From NCBI RefSeq assembly GCF_009939295.1, contig NZ_WVIC01000004.1, positions 100,929 to 164,928 on the forward strand: 64,000 bases of DNA, in the 5' to 3' direction. The notes under the pieces were generated by a model. That model made no database searches. It worked only from the letters and a program-made list of their open reading frames with translations, and was not told where the DNA came from. Shown here piece by piece: positions 1 to 8,918 of this stretch; within the stretch, counting starts at the first letter, position 1, and every line of letters begins with the position of its first letter. The translations under genes were made by a program, and so were the position numbers. This DNA comes from Petrachloros mirabilis ULC683 (GTDB lineage Bacteria; Cyanobacteriota; Cyanobacteriia; Thermosynechococcales; Thermosynechococcaceae).

Positions 1-97
1 TCCAGCCAGCTTATAGAATCAGGAGGATAGCGGAGTTGGAGTCAGGGTGGGCAGGGGGTCACTAACATAAAAATTAAATCATTCTCACAATTGGTAA

Positions 98-103
98 TAC
101 AAT
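98..103 (+). promoter_or_regulatory. Possible -10 element upstream of argC
   Basis: A TACAAT hexamer lies about 60 bases before the chosen argC start in AT-rich sequence. No convincing -35 hexamer is seen at the usual spacing. A similar string, TCACAATTGGTAAT, occurs both here (84-97) and before the CHRD gene near 48933. Confidence 0.25.
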
Positions 104-162
104 GCGTCTGACATGGGCTATTGTCTGCCCTAATTATTGATCACAGGGGAAGTAGAGAAAGC

Positions 163-1224
163 ATGGTGGGTTTGCAGTCGCGCATTCCGGTGGGGGTTGT
201 TGGGGCATCGGGCTATGGGGGGGTACAGTTGGTGCGGCTGCTCATTGAGCATCCCAGTTTGGAGGTGGTCTATTTGGGTGGCGATAGCAGTGCTGGACGC
301 TCCTTTGCTGACATTTATCCCCATCTGGCACACTGTGCGAAGTGGATCATAGAGCCCATTGATGTGGATGCGATCGCAGCCCGCACCTCAGTCGTCTTCC
401 TGGGGCTGCCCAATGGCTTAGCCTGTGAGATAGCGCCAGCCCTACTAGAGCGAGGGTGTCGGGTTCTAGATCTCTCTGCTGACTACCGTTTCAGCAACTT
501 AGACATCTACCAAAAGTGGTACGACAAAACCCGCACCGACCAGGCTACCGCAGCCACAGCCGTTTACGGCCTTCCAGAACTGTACCGAGATCGACTGGTT
601 GATGCTCAACTAGTCGGCTGCCCAGGCTGCTACCCCACCGCTAGCCTCTTGGCACTGGCTCCCCTCCTCAAACAAGGGCTGATTGATCCAGATAGTGCCA
701 TCATTGATGCCAAGTCAGGAACCTCAGGGGGAGGACGCCAGGGCAAAACCCATTTACTCCTAGCAGAAGCCGATAACTCACTGGGTGCCTATGGCGTGGT
801 TCACCATCGCCATACCCCAGAAATCGAGCAAATTTGCGGTGACTTAGCTGGCCATGACGTGATGGTGCAGTTTACCCCCCACCTAGTGCCCATGCCCCGG
901 GGTATTTTAGCCACCGTCTATGCCACCCTCAGAGACCCAGGACTTGTGCGAGAAGATTTAATCACCATCTACAGTGCTTTTTATCGAGCTTCCCCCTGGG
1001 TCAAAGTGCTGCCCAAGGGCATCTATCCCCAAACCAAATGGGCCTATGGCACCAATCTCTGTTACATCGGCATTGAAGTCGATGAACGCACAGGCCGCGT
1101 CATTGTCATGTCCGCCCTCGATAACTTAATGAAAGGGCAGGCCAGCCAAGCCATTCAATGTTTGAACCTGATCATGCAGTGGGATGAAACCACCGGACTG
1201 CCTCAGTTGCCCTTTTATCCCTAA
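163..1224 (+). CDS. argC: N-acetyl-gamma-glutamyl-phosphate reductase
   Basis: This cytosolic enzyme makes the third step of arginine synthesis, the NADPH-dependent reduction of N-acetylglutamyl phosphate to the semialdehyde. The 353-residue product has the usual family length. It opens with the nucleotide-binding motif GASGYGG (residues 14-20) and carries the catalytic cysteine in GCPGCYPT (Cys156). The ATG was chosen over an in-frame TTG 14 codons upstream because AGGGGA sits about 10 bases before it and the protein then matches the family start. The cardiolipin synthase gene follows after 17 bases, so the two may be co-transcribed. No other arg gene is adjacent. Confidence 0.96.
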   Translation: MVGLQSRIPVGVVGASGYGGVQLVRLLIEHPSLEVVYLGGDSSAGRSFADIYPHLAHCAKWIIEPIDVDAIAARTSVVFLGLPNGLACEIAPALLERGCRVLDLSADYRFSNLDIYQKWYDKTRTDQATAATAVYGLPELYRDRLVDAQLVGCPGCYPTASLLALAPLLKQGLIDPDSAIIDAKSGTSGGGRQGKTHLLLAEADNSLGAYGVVHHRHTPEIEQICGDLAGHDVMVQFTPHLVPMPRGILATVYATLRDPGLVREDLITIYSAFYRASPWVKVLPKGIYPQTKWAYGTNLCYIGIEVDERTGRVIVMSALDNLMKGQASQAIQCLNLIMQWDETTGLPQLPFYP

Positions 1225-1241
1225 AGGAACACCCCACCTCC

Positions 1242-2681
1242 ATGTTTTTCTCCCCAGAAGGCTTGACCTTAGTCAGCGTGATTGTGTTTATCGTGCATAG
1301 CCTTGGGGTCTTTAACGCCGCCCATGCCGTCATGACCGTGCGCTCCTCCCAAAGTGCGATCGCCTGGGGACTCTCTTTGATCACCTTTCCCTGGATTACG
1401 CTTCCCCTCTACTGGGTGCTGGGTCGCCGCGAATTTCAGGGATATACCGAAGCCTATCGACGCGCCTATACCCAATACCAAGACTTGGCGCATCATGCCT
1501 ACGACGCCATCGTCGCCCATCGGGTCAACCTGCCCCCAAAACTCAACCCCTTGCAACAGCTTGCCTCAGGGCTTAGCGATTTACCCTTTACCTCCGGCAA
1601 CGCAGTCCGCTTGCTGATTGACGGCGACGCCACCTACACCGCCATGTTGGCAGCCATCCGCTCTGCACGGCACTACATCCTCTTGCAGTCCTATATTATC
1701 AACAACGACGAGACCGGCCAAACTTTTCAACAAGCACTCATTCAACAAGCCCAGCAGGGGATTCGCATTTACGTCATCTACGATGAAATCGGCTCCCAAC
1801 GATTGCGTCCAGCCTTCATTCGGACTCTGCGGCGTCATGGCGTGCAAATTACAGCCTTTAAGGCCACCCGAGGCTGGCGGAACCACCTCCAGCTTAACTT
1901 TCGCAACCACCGCAAGATTTTGGTCGTAGACGGCACCCTTGGCTTTGTGGGCGGACTCAATATTGGCGATGAATACCTAGGACGCAGCTCCCGCTTTGGT
2001 CCCTGGCGCGATACCCATACCCAACTGCAAGGCCCCGCAGTGCTCTGCCTTCAGCTTTCCTTCTTAAAAGATTGGTACTGGGCCACTCGTGCCATTCCAG
2101 AAACCCATTGGCAAGCCCATCCTGCCCCCGCGAACCAAACCGTTCTGGTCTTTCCCACCGGTTCATCGGATCCCCTGCCCAGTTGCACCCTATTTTTTGG
2201 CACCTTGATTGCCCTAGCACAAAAGCGTCTTTGGATTGCCAGCCCCTACTTTGTGCCCGACGAAGCCACCTTGGCCGCATTAAAAATTGCCGCCTTGCGG
2301 GGCGTTGATGTCCGGATTCTGCTCCCCAACGAAGCCGATCACCTCCTGGTCTACCTGAGTTCATTTTCCTACTACACCGAAATGGAAAATGCTGGCATTC
2401 AGCTTTATCGCTATAAAACTGGATTTATGCACCAGAAGGTCATTCTCGTCGATGACTGGGTGGCAGGGGTCGGAACCGTGAATTTAGATAATCGTTCCTT
2501 TCACCTCAACTTTGAAGTCAGCACCTTTGTGCTGGATGTCAGTTTTATCAGCCAGGTTGAGATCATGTTTGAGAACGACTGGACTGCGGCTGTTCAAGTT
2601 GACCTCTCGGAGTATGTCCGTCGTCCCTTTTGGTTTCGTTTGGCCGTGCGCGTGGCTCGACTCCTTGCCCCCTTACAGTAG
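1242..2681 (+). CDS. cls: Cardiolipin synthase (phospholipase D family)
   Basis: This membrane enzyme is expected to join phosphatidyl groups to form cardiolipin. It has two hydrophobic segments near the N-terminus (about residues 8-30 and 40-60), then two PLD-type HKD motifs. The first is HRKILVVDG (His223, Lys225, Asp230). The second is HQKVILVDD (His397, Lys399, Asp404). The 479-residue length is normal for bacterial Cls with two N-terminal helices. Cyanobacteria are usually described as having phosphatidylglycerol as their only phospholipid, so the product in this organism is less certain than the family. It follows argC closely on the same strand. Confidence 0.88.
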   Translation: MFFSPEGLTLVSVIVFIVHSLGVFNAAHAVMTVRSSQSAIAWGLSLITFPWITLPLYWVLGRREFQGYTEAYRRAYTQYQDLAHHAYDAIVAHRVNLPPKLNPLQQLASGLSDLPFTSGNAVRLLIDGDATYTAMLAAIRSARHYILLQSYIINNDETGQTFQQALIQQAQQGIRIYVIYDEIGSQRLRPAFIRTLRRHGVQITAFKATRGWRNHLQLNFRNHRKILVVDGTLGFVGGLNIGDEYLGRSSRFGPWRDTHTQLQGPAVLCLQLSFLKDWYWATRAIPETHWQAHPAPANQTVLVFPTGSSDPLPSCTLFFGTLIALAQKRLWIASPYFVPDEATLAALKIAALRGVDVRILLPNEADHLLVYLSSFSYYTEMENAGIQLYRYKTGFMHQKVILVDDWVAGVGTVNLDNRSFHLNFEVSTFVLDVSFISQVEIMFENDWTAAVQVDLSEYVRRPFWFRLAVRVARLLAPLQ

Positions 2682-2815
2682 TCGTGGTTTGACCTTCCCT
2701 AGCTGTTGCCCCACAGATAGTCCTCCAGAAGCTAAAATTTATCGGGTTGCGGCACATCGTGCTGCCCAGCCTAAGATTCGCAAACTTCTGTGGGGTGTGA
2801 CAACGTGATAGAGCA

Positions 2816-4618
2816 ATGCAGCCATCTGCTCAGGCCAAATTCACAAAAGTGCCTGGGGAAGCCGCTTCAATCGGTTGCAGCAGGTCATTTGGGTTAATGG
2901 CGAATCTACATTACGCGGTTGGTAGCAGTTGGGTGCTGATCCTTATAGGAGTCATTCCAGCCTCAAGCATGGCTCAGCCACCCGCTGAACCATCTCCCCT
3001 ATCCTGGTCGCTGTCTCAGAGGTTGCCAGACCCCTCCGTCGCCGCTGATCTGGAGCTGCTGAGTCCTGAGGCCGACTTGCTCCGGGTGCCTGAAGCCCCT
3101 GACGAAGTAACCGTTGAGCTTACCCAGCCCTTGACACTGCCACAGCTCCTTGAGTTAGCCCAGCGCCATAACCGAGATCTGCAAGTGACCGAGCTCCAGT
3201 TGCAGCAAAGTCAAGCTGCTCTGCGACAGGCTCAAGCCCTCAACTGGCCCACCCTAGACTGGACCGCCAGTGTTGATCGCACAGATGCAGCATCGTTTCA
3301 GCCCAGTACCCCCTCCATTCAGATTCGTCAGGGGTTGCTAGGCGGAGTTCAGCAACAAGTTCAGCAACAAGTTCAGCAACAGCGCCAGCAAAGCCAGCAG
3401 CAATTTCAGCAGCAGCTTCAGCAAGTTCAGCAACGATTACAGCTCAGTCCCGCTTTGACCCAGCAAGATGGCGTCACCCAACAGTTGCAGCAGTTACAAA
3501 TCTCAGCCCCTGCCTTACCCAGCCTCTTATCGGTGTCGCCATTGTCTGCCGCTGGCGCACAGTTGAATCAAAGCCAGGGTTCAACGGGGGGCAGCGGCAG
3601 CAGCTTTAACAGCAGTGTGTCTCTTAACTACGCCATTTTTACCTCAGGCCAGCGTTCAGGCACCATTCAAGCGGCTGCCGCTCAAGTGCAACAGGCCGAA
3701 TTTGAAGTGGTGCGTCAATCGCAGCAATTGCGCTTGGATGTCACCAACGACTATTACAACTTGCAGCAAGCAACAGCATTGATCCAGGTCGCCGCTTCAG
3801 CCGTAGAAAATGCCCAGCAAAGCCTTCAGGACGCTCAAGCTCGCGAGCGCGCTGGTCTGGGAACGCGCTTCGATGTGCTACAGGCTCAGGTGCAGTTGGC
3901 AAACGCCAATCAGACTTTAACCCAGGCCAACAATTTAGAGGTGGTAGCCCAACGCCAACTTGTGCAACGGCTGAGTCTAGCACCGACTGTTAGCGTCACG
4001 GTTGACGAGCCTGTCACTACTGCCGGAGACTGGCCTCTACCCCTAGAGAACAGTATTGTCTTGGCTCTCCAAAATCGGGTGGAACTCACACAAGTGCTTT
4101 TACAGCGTGAAATTGCCCAACAGCAACGTCGGGTGGCCTTGTCTGCGAACCGCCCTCGACTGCAAGCCTTTGCCAGCTTCAACCTGTTCGACAATCTGGA
4201 AGATCGCTTTTTGGGAGCCTATGGCTACTCCGTGGGGGTTCAGGTTTCCATGAATGTTTTTGATGGAGGGGCTGCCCGAGCAAGTGCCCGTCAGCAGGAG
4301 AATAATATCGCCATTGCCGAAGAGCAGTTTGCTAACTTAAGAAACCAGATTCGCTTCCAGGTTGAGCAAGCTTACTACAATCTGCAAGCCAGCTTTAGCA
4401 ACATCGCCACCAGTGCCCAAGCGGTTGAACAAGCTCGTGAGAGTCTGCGTTTAGCGCGTTTGCGGTTCCAGGCAGGAGTAGGGACGCAGCTAGAAGTGAT
4501 TCAAGCCCAAAATGAACTGACCCAAGCCGAAGGCAATCAAATTGCCGCCACTTTGAACTATAACCGTGCCCTGGCAGCCCTGCAACGGGCGACGGGCAAT
4601 CCAGAACTGATACCTTAG
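2816..4618 (+). CDS. TolC-family outer membrane efflux protein
   Basis: This is an outer-membrane channel of the OEP type, used in type I secretion or drug efflux. Two OEP-like halves are visible: around residues 105-160 plus 260-390, and around 400-600. The second ends with the periodic helix pattern and the AxxxLxxxTG-like tail of the family. A hydrophobic stretch at residues 28-53 ending ASSMAQ looks like the signal peptide, so translation may really begin at the in-frame ATG at 2897. An unusual glutamine-rich tract (about residues 178-225) interrupts the first half, and the product is longer than a typical TolC. No membrane-fusion or ABC partner is adjacent. Confidence 0.87.
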   Translation: MQPSAQAKFTKVPGEAASIGCSRSFGLMANLHYAVGSSWVLILIGVIPASSMAQPPAEPSPLSWSLSQRLPDPSVAADLELLSPEADLLRVPEAPDEVTVELTQPLTLPQLLELAQRHNRDLQVTELQLQQSQAALRQAQALNWPTLDWTASVDRTDAASFQPSTPSIQIRQGLLGGVQQQVQQQVQQQRQQSQQQFQQQLQQVQQRLQLSPALTQQDGVTQQLQQLQISAPALPSLLSVSPLSAAGAQLNQSQGSTGGSGSSFNSSVSLNYAIFTSGQRSGTIQAAAAQVQQAEFEVVRQSQQLRLDVTNDYYNLQQATALIQVAASAVENAQQSLQDAQARERAGLGTRFDVLQAQVQLANANQTLTQANNLEVVAQRQLVQRLSLAPTVSVTVDEPVTTAGDWPLPLENSIVLALQNRVELTQVLLQREIAQQQRRVALSANRPRLQAFASFNLFDNLEDRFLGAYGYSVGVQVSMNVFDGGAARASARQQENNIAIAEEQFANLRNQIRFQVEQAYYNLQASFSNIATSAQAVEQARESLRLARLRFQAGVGTQLEVIQAQNELTQAEGNQIAATLNYNRALAALQRATGNPELIP

Positions 4619-4647
4619 ACCTTGAACCTTCTACTAAGTCCCCGCCT

Positions 4648-5349
4648 ATGTGTGGACGATACAGCCTCAACCAAACCAGCGATGACCTGAGCACCGCCTT
4701 TCAGCTTTCGGGGGTGCCTCCTCTCGTGCCCCGCTACAACATTGCGCCCAGCCAGCCTGTGGTCACGGTCATTGCCACCCCAGAGCAGCCCCCCCACGTT
4801 GATTTTTGCCTCTGGGGGCTGATTCCGAGCTGGGCAAAAGACCCTGTCATCGGCAACCGCCTCATCAATGCCCGAGCCGAAACGGTGGCCGAAAAGCCGT
4901 CCTTTCGCGCTGCGTTTAAGCGCCGCCGCTGCCTGATTCTGGCCGATGGGTTTTATGAGTGGGAGGCGATCGTCGGGCGCAAAGCCAAGCAACCCCACTA
5001 TATCTTTCTCAAAGACCACCAGCCCTTTGCCTTTGCAGGTCTCTGGGAGCACTGGAGTGATCCTGTTAGCGGCGGCGAGCTGCAAACCTGCATCATTCTC
5101 ACCACTGCCCCCAATGCGTTGATGGAGCCCATTCATTCCCGTATGCCAGTGATTTTGCCTTCAGAAGACTACGCTGCATGGCTTGACTCCAACTACTACA
5201 ACCCCCAACACCTCCAGAGCCTACTTCGTCCTTACGATGCCGAAGAAATGGATCACTATCCTGTTTCAACCTTGGTCAACAATCCTCAAAACGATAGCCC
5301 AGATTGCATGGTGCCAAGGGAGAAGAGTTCCTCTGCCTCCGAAGGTTAA
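4648..5349 (+). CDS. SRAP domain protein (YedK/HMCES type)
   Basis: The protein starts MCGRYS, so after methionine removal Cys2 becomes the N-terminal nucleophile that forms a thiazolidine link to abasic sites in single-stranded DNA. Other SRAP hallmarks are visible: the NARAETV segment, the DGFYEWE motif and HSRMPVILP, which carries the active-site histidine. Length (233 residues) is normal. It follows the TolC gene after 29 bases on the same strand. The family role, protection of abasic sites at replication forks, comes from YedK and human HMCES. No SOS box was recognised upstream. Confidence 0.93.
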   Translation: MCGRYSLNQTSDDLSTAFQLSGVPPLVPRYNIAPSQPVVTVIATPEQPPHVDFCLWGLIPSWAKDPVIGNRLINARAETVAEKPSFRAAFKRRRCLILADGFYEWEAIVGRKAKQPHYIFLKDHQPFAFAGLWEHWSDPVSGGELQTCIILTTAPNALMEPIHSRMPVILPSEDYAAWLDSNYYNPQHLQSLLRPYDAEEMDHYPVSTLVNNPQNDSPDCMVPREKSSSASEG

Positions 5350-5382
5350 TGGTGCACTTCTGCTACCAAGAGTCGTCGCAGT

Positions 5383-5408
5383 GCTTCGCCCATAGCCGTT
5401 GGCGAAGC
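5383..5408. repeat. Short palindromic repeat with 8-bp arms
   Basis: GCTTCGCC and GGCGAAGC flank a 10-base loop directly after the SRAP gene. The loop contains CATAGCCG. A related CCATAGC-type palindrome occurs inside the cobE gene at 36061. It may act as a transcription barrier, but there is no T run. Confidence 0.55.
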
Positions 5409-5489
5409 CTGCCGCAGGTATAGGCTTGGGGGGTGGTGAGGCGGCGGGCGACGGTCAGGAGCAATCAGTTAATCTCAGCCTAGTGCTGG

Positions 5490-5906
5490 ATGTACTGCTT
5501 AAGAACTGAGATAGGCGCACCCCCAGAGGAAATAATGCAGTCCGAACGACTCCAGAACGCACATTCCGCAGGTTGGGCGATGCTGCTGACCTTTTTGCCC
5601 CTCGATCCTGAACGCCAGACCCTTTTGCGGGTGTGGGTTGCCTTTTTGGGCTATGCCATTGGTCGTCCGGAACTGATGGCGGAACACCAGCGCAGTGCGG
5701 CAGAGTTGCGATCGCAACTCATAGCAGAACTCGAAGCCTTGCAGCAGGAACAGCAGGTGCGGGCCGATATTGACCCAAGGGTGGAGGCAAATGCCTTGCT
5801 GGCTCTTGTGAATGGCCTGGGGCTAGATTTTCTGATTCAGAGCCAAGCGCTCAGTCCGGTACAGCAAACACAGGTGGTGCAGCGTTATGTGGAGGGACTA
5901 AAATAG
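5490..5906 (+). pseudogene. TetR-family regulator lacking its DNA-binding domain
   Basis: The 138 residues resemble only the C-terminal ligand-binding and dimerisation half of a TetR/AcrR repressor. The helical run containing LLRVWVAFLGYAIGRPEL, then DIDPRVEANALLALVNGLG, is typical of the BetI/TetR C-terminal domain. The N-terminal helix-turn-helix of about 60 residues is absent, and the upstream sequence holds a palindromic repeat instead. The remnant therefore cannot bind DNA in the usual way. The next remnant begins at its stop codon. A translated orphan domain cannot be excluded, but decay is more likely. Confidence 0.6.
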
Positions 5907-5968
5907 TGAACCTGAATCAGGGCTATATCCCAGCAGTAAAGTTTTTTGTTGTTTGTTCCTCAGACTCT

Positions 5969-6130
5969 ATGGTTGACGCGCAATTCACCACGCGCTTGGG
6001 CAATCTGGCAGATTTGCCAGTGATTGAAGCGATGCTGTTTGAAGCCTTTTTCTATCCCGACAATTGGCGTGTGAGTCAGCAAAAAGCGGAATCGACCGAG
6101 ACATTGCTCCTGATCCCCGACCAAGCCTGA
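5969..6130 (+). pseudogene. N-terminal fragment of a GNAT acetyltransferase
   Basis: From the ATG the frame reads like the opening of a GNAT acetyltransferase: residues RLGNLADLPVIEAMLFEAFF match the first strand and helix. It loses similarity after about 35 residues and stops. The acetyl-CoA-binding motif A (R/QxxGxG/A) is missing. An in-frame GTG at 5906 would extend it by 21 residues and overlap the TetR remnant. This is a truncated relic in a strip of decayed genes. Confidence 0.5.
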
Positions 6131-6217
6131 TTGATCGCCATTTGCCTAACACCCCTCAAGTCCAACGACTGCTCCGAAGAGAAGGTAGAGCGCATGTCTT
6201 CAACGATCTTGAAACCT

Positions 6218-6376
6218 TAGAGAGTGTTTGAAAAGGTGCTTAGATCTTGCACTCGCTCCCCTAGCCCCCCAATCCTGGGGGGAATAGGGTCAGAGTTCTC
6301 GCCTTTCTCCCCCCAAATTTGGGGGGTCGGGGGGGCTAATGCAGGGTTGATGAGACTTTTAAAACACGCTCTTAGA
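6218..6376. repeat. Palindromic intergenic repeat with degenerate inverted ends
   Basis: The outer ends, AGAGTGTTTGAAAAG and CTTTTAAAACACGCTCT, are imperfect inverted repeats. Inside are two short palindromes, CCCCCCAATCCTGGGGGG and CCCCCCAAATTTGGGGGG. Related copies lie near 31105-31243 and 32652-32795. The form is that of a non-coding MITE-like or REP-like cyanobacterial repeat. Confidence 0.7.
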
Positions 6377-6777
6377 ACGGGTTACGAGGCTATAGTCCCG
6401 GACTGTAGAAGATTTTGGTAGTTGGGATGAGATTTAATTAAAGTTGGCTCCAAGTCAAATATGGTAGTAAATAAGTCTAAATGGCCGGCTGACTCCAGCA
6501 GACCGGTTAGAATGCGAGGCTCTCTTGGGAATGCGGTGGAAAATGTTCATAACGATACATAATACTGCAAGGGTATCAGTGAAAGCCTCACTATACAAAG
6601 GATTCATAAACTACAAGCTTGACTTATCACCATAGATCCAAAAGAGCCGAATGCGATTGAAGCTATCCATCTGTGCAATATGTTAGGTACATTCGCACTC
6701 TATCCGATGGATAACTTTCTTTGCTAGAGCCTACGCAAAACTGTCCGGAGTATTGAATCTTATGGAGGTTGCTTCAA
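6377..6777. other. Non-coding stretch before the toxin-antitoxin pair
   Basis: No reading frame here resembles a protein, and base composition is more AT-rich than its surroundings. It holds only the GGAGG ribosome-binding site at 6764-6768. It may be decayed DNA from the relics to the left, or the promoter of the toxin-antitoxin pair. Confidence 0.4.
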
Positions 6778-7002
6778 ATGTCAAAGCTACTTGAACGAAT
6801 TACAGTAAATCCTAGGCAATGTGGTGGTCGTCCTTGTATTCGTGGTATGAGAATCCGAGTGTCTGATGTTTTGGATTTGTTCGCAGCAGGTTTAAGTGCT
6901 GAAGAGATTTTAGAAGACTTACCAGATTTAGAAATGGATGATATACGAGCCTCCCTAACATATGCAGCACGTAAACTGAACCATCCTGTATTGGTGGCAT
7001 GA
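6778..7002 (+). CDS. DUF433 antitoxin-like protein
   Basis: This 74-residue protein contains the DUF433 signature: the NPRQCGGRPCIRGMRIRV segment, then DVLDLFAAGLSAEEILEDLPDLEMDDIRASLTYA, which forms a small helix-turn-helix. The family (COG2442) is the proposed antitoxin of DUF5615 toxins. The ATG was chosen because GGAGG lies 9 bases upstream; an in-frame TTG 9 bases earlier has no better signal. Its stop codon overlaps the next start (ATGA), a classic translational coupling for toxin-antitoxin operons. It probably binds its own promoter, by analogy with other antitoxins. Confidence 0.88.
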   Translation: MSKLLERITVNPRQCGGRPCIRGMRIRVSDVLDLFAAGLSAEEILEDLPDLEMDDIRASLTYAARKLNHPVLVA

Positions 7003-7340
7003 CAACCATTTGGATCGATGCACATCTATCTCCGGCAATAGCAAGCTGGATTACAGATACCTTTGGGATCACAGCGTTGGCGTTACGGAATCTTGGTCTA
7101 CGAGATGCAGAAGACCCTGAAATCTTTGAGGCTGCAAAGGCTCAAGGAGTAATTTTCATGACGAAAGATAGTGATTTTGTAGATTTAGTTGAGCGGCTAG
7201 GATCACCACCACAAATTATCTGGTTGACTTGCGGCAATACCTCAAATGCGAGGCTAAGAGAGATATTGAGTTCAGTTCTACCAGAAACACTAGAGTTGCT
7301 ACGTTCTGGTGAAAAATTAGTAGAGATCAGTGGGGACTAG
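6999..7340 (+). CDS. DUF5615 PIN-like toxin
   Basis: The 113-residue product begins with the strand and acidic residue WIDAHLSP (Asp7) and carries FMTKDSDFVDL (Asp57, Asp59), as expected for the PIN-like DUF5615 family (COG4634). These are predicted Mg-dependent RNases. It overlaps the DUF433 antitoxin gene by 4 bases. Length and pairing are normal, so the module looks intact. Its 3' end overlaps the convergent CcbP-like gene by 24 bases. Confidence 0.87.
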   Translation: MTTIWIDAHLSPAIASWITDTFGITALALRNLGLRDAEDPEIFEAAKAQGVIFMTKDSDFVDLVERLGSPPQIIWLTCGNTSNARLREILSSVLPETLELLRSGEKLVEISGD

Positions 7341-7739
7341 CACGGCAGCATAACAACCCCAATGCACCCGACCGATGAGAGGTTGTTTATGGGCGTGCGA
7401 GGTTATCTGCGACGGGTGATTGGGGTCGTTAATGGGATTGGGTGCTGAGCATTTGCCTAGCCATGGCACAGCCAAAGTATCGCCCTCCCAGTCAATTTCC
7501 ACAAACATCTCCCGCTCGCACTCATCTTCCGGTGGCATGCCCGTTACTTCCACGGTCGTACCTTCTTTCAAGGGGGAAATTCGTCGCTTACTAACACAGA
7601 CGGCTGTGAAAGGAAATTGCATCGTACCCTCTAAGTAGTAGTACCAGCCCATTGCCTGTTCTTCCAGGCTATAGGCATCCACCACAATCTCCATAGTGAT
7701 CCGTTCTTCCCGCTCTTCATCACGTTTTGCTTTGGCCAT
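7317..7739 (-). CDS. CcbP-like calcium-binding protein with altered C-terminus
   Basis: The first 90 or so residues (KRDEEREERITMEIVVDAY, then EEQAMGWYYYLEG and MQFPFTAVC) match the acidic calcium-binding CcbP family, described in Anabaena as a Ca2+ sequestering protein linked to heterocyst formation. A good GGAGG precedes the ATG. The tail after EGDTLAVP does not look like the family: the WHYW-type ending I expect is missing, and the frame runs into the end of the DUF5615 gene on the other strand. The 3' end has probably been replaced or frameshifted, perhaps when the toxin-antitoxin cassette arrived. Confidence 0.7.
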   Translation of the reverse strand: MAKAKRDEEREERITMEIVVDAYSLEEQAMGWYYYLEGTMQFPFTAVCVSKRRISPLKEGTTVEVTGMPPEDECEREMFVEIDWEGDTLAVPWLGKCSAPNPINDPNHPSQITSHAHKQPLIGRVHWGCYAAVLVPTDLY

Positions 7740-7888
7740 AAACCCTCCACTGGGTAATCGTTCTTATTGACCTATAGCACCGACTCTATAGAAGATGAGC
7801 CGAGGGCGCATCCCTATGGCACCAACTGCATTATTGCTTTTCGTACAAAGAGTCCCCGCCTATAAACTACACCGAAAGCCAATCAGCC

Positions 7889-8100
7889 TCATGATCGCCC
7901 CTGCCGCAGCATCTCCTCCAAGCTCATCGCACGACGCTTCGGCTCACCCTTTCCCACCAAGAATGCCTTCTTCGCAGCCTGGTAGCGCACCTTCTTGGAA
8001 TATGTCTGATATGCCTTAAGCGCCAAGACTCTGTGAATGGGGAATTTCCTGGTATACGCGAAGTGTTCTTCGAGATGAGCGTCAACGTACCAGCCGAGGA
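7889..8100 (-). pseudogene. C-terminal fragment of an unrecognised protein
   Basis: On the minus strand an open frame ends at 7889 and reads like genuine protein: HFAYTRKFPIHRVLALKAY, then QTYSKKVRYQAAKKAF and RRAMSLEEMLRQG. It has no ATG and runs back into the 3' end of the permease gene in a different frame. A TTG in the VLAL segment could start a 46-residue peptide. I do not recognise the family. It is probably a gene remnant or a very short basic protein. Confidence 0.35.
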
Positions 8101-8918
8101 TACAGATGACCGCACAAGGCGATCAACCCGGCAGCAACGGCTCCCAAAATTCCCAGACTCATCCCCAAGCTATAGGTGCCTGCTGGCTCCACCAGCATGA
8201 GATTTCGCAGGGCATCGACCATATAGGTAAGCGGGTTGAGCTGCGATACCACCTGCAACCACTTCGGCATAACCTGGATGGGATAGATCGCATTGCTGGC
8301 AAAAAAAAGTGGCATCATCATCAGTTGCCCCACCCCCATCACTCGCTCGTGGGTCTGCGCCCAACAGGCAACGATCAGCGAAAAGGTGGAAAACAGCATT
8401 GCACCCAGCATCACCACCGTGACCACGCCTAGCACCGCCAGGGGGTTCCAGTTCAGTTCCACCCCCATCAGAACGGCGACAATATAGATGATCACCAACT
8501 GCGACAGGCTCCGCACCCCCGCCCCGATCGCTTTGCCTAGCACCAGAGCCGACTTGGGAGCCGGACTCACCATTAACTTGTGCAAAATGCCCAGATCCTT
8601 CTCCCAAATCACCACCAGCCCGGTAAAGATCGACATAAACAGCACGCTCTGAGCCAGAATGCCGGGTGTCATAAAGTCGATATAGCTCAAGTTTCCCGTG
8701 GGAATGCCTCGCACCTGAGTAAATACCTGGCCAAAAATGGTCAGCCACAGCACTGGCTGCACGGCGCGGGTAAACAACTGAATCGGATCGTGCCGTAGCT
8801 TGCGGATTTCTAACTCGGCGGCGACCAGGGCTTTGACGATAAATTCTTCGATGGGGGCGGTAATTCGGCCTCGGCTAGCCCAGCCGTTGAGCGGTGCGGC
8901 GCGTGGTTGACGTGTCAC
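8082..8918 (-). CDS. ABC-2 type transporter permease
   Basis: This 278-residue inner-membrane permease has about six hydrophobic segments and the ABC-2 family pattern, including FMTPGILAQSVLFMSIF and the NPLTYMVDALRNLML motif close to the last helix. It pairs with the ATPase gene just upstream on the same strand, and the two reading frames overlap by 44 bases. This suggests translational coupling, or a start slightly downstream of the first ATG. The pair resembles DrrAB-type exporters of lipids, polysaccharides or drugs. The substrate cannot be read from sequence. Confidence 0.9.
   Translation of the reverse strand: MTRQPRAAPLNGWASRGRITAPIEEFIVKALVAAELEIRKLRHDPIQLFTRAVQPVLWLTIFGQVFTQVRGIPTGNLSYIDFMTPGILAQSVLFMSIFTGLVVIWEKDLGILHKLMVSPAPKSALVLGKAIGAGVRSLSQLVIIYIVAVLMGVELNWNPLAVLGVVTVVMLGAMLFSTFSLIVACWAQTHERVMGVGQLMMMPLFFASNAIYPIQVMPKWLQVVSQLNPLTYMVDALRNLMLVEPAGTYSLGMSLGILGAVAAGLIALCGHLYPRLVR

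Noticed and set aside
6224..6421. 65-codon frame at the first palindromic repeat
   Set aside because: The translation is dominated by the G/C palindromes of the repeat.
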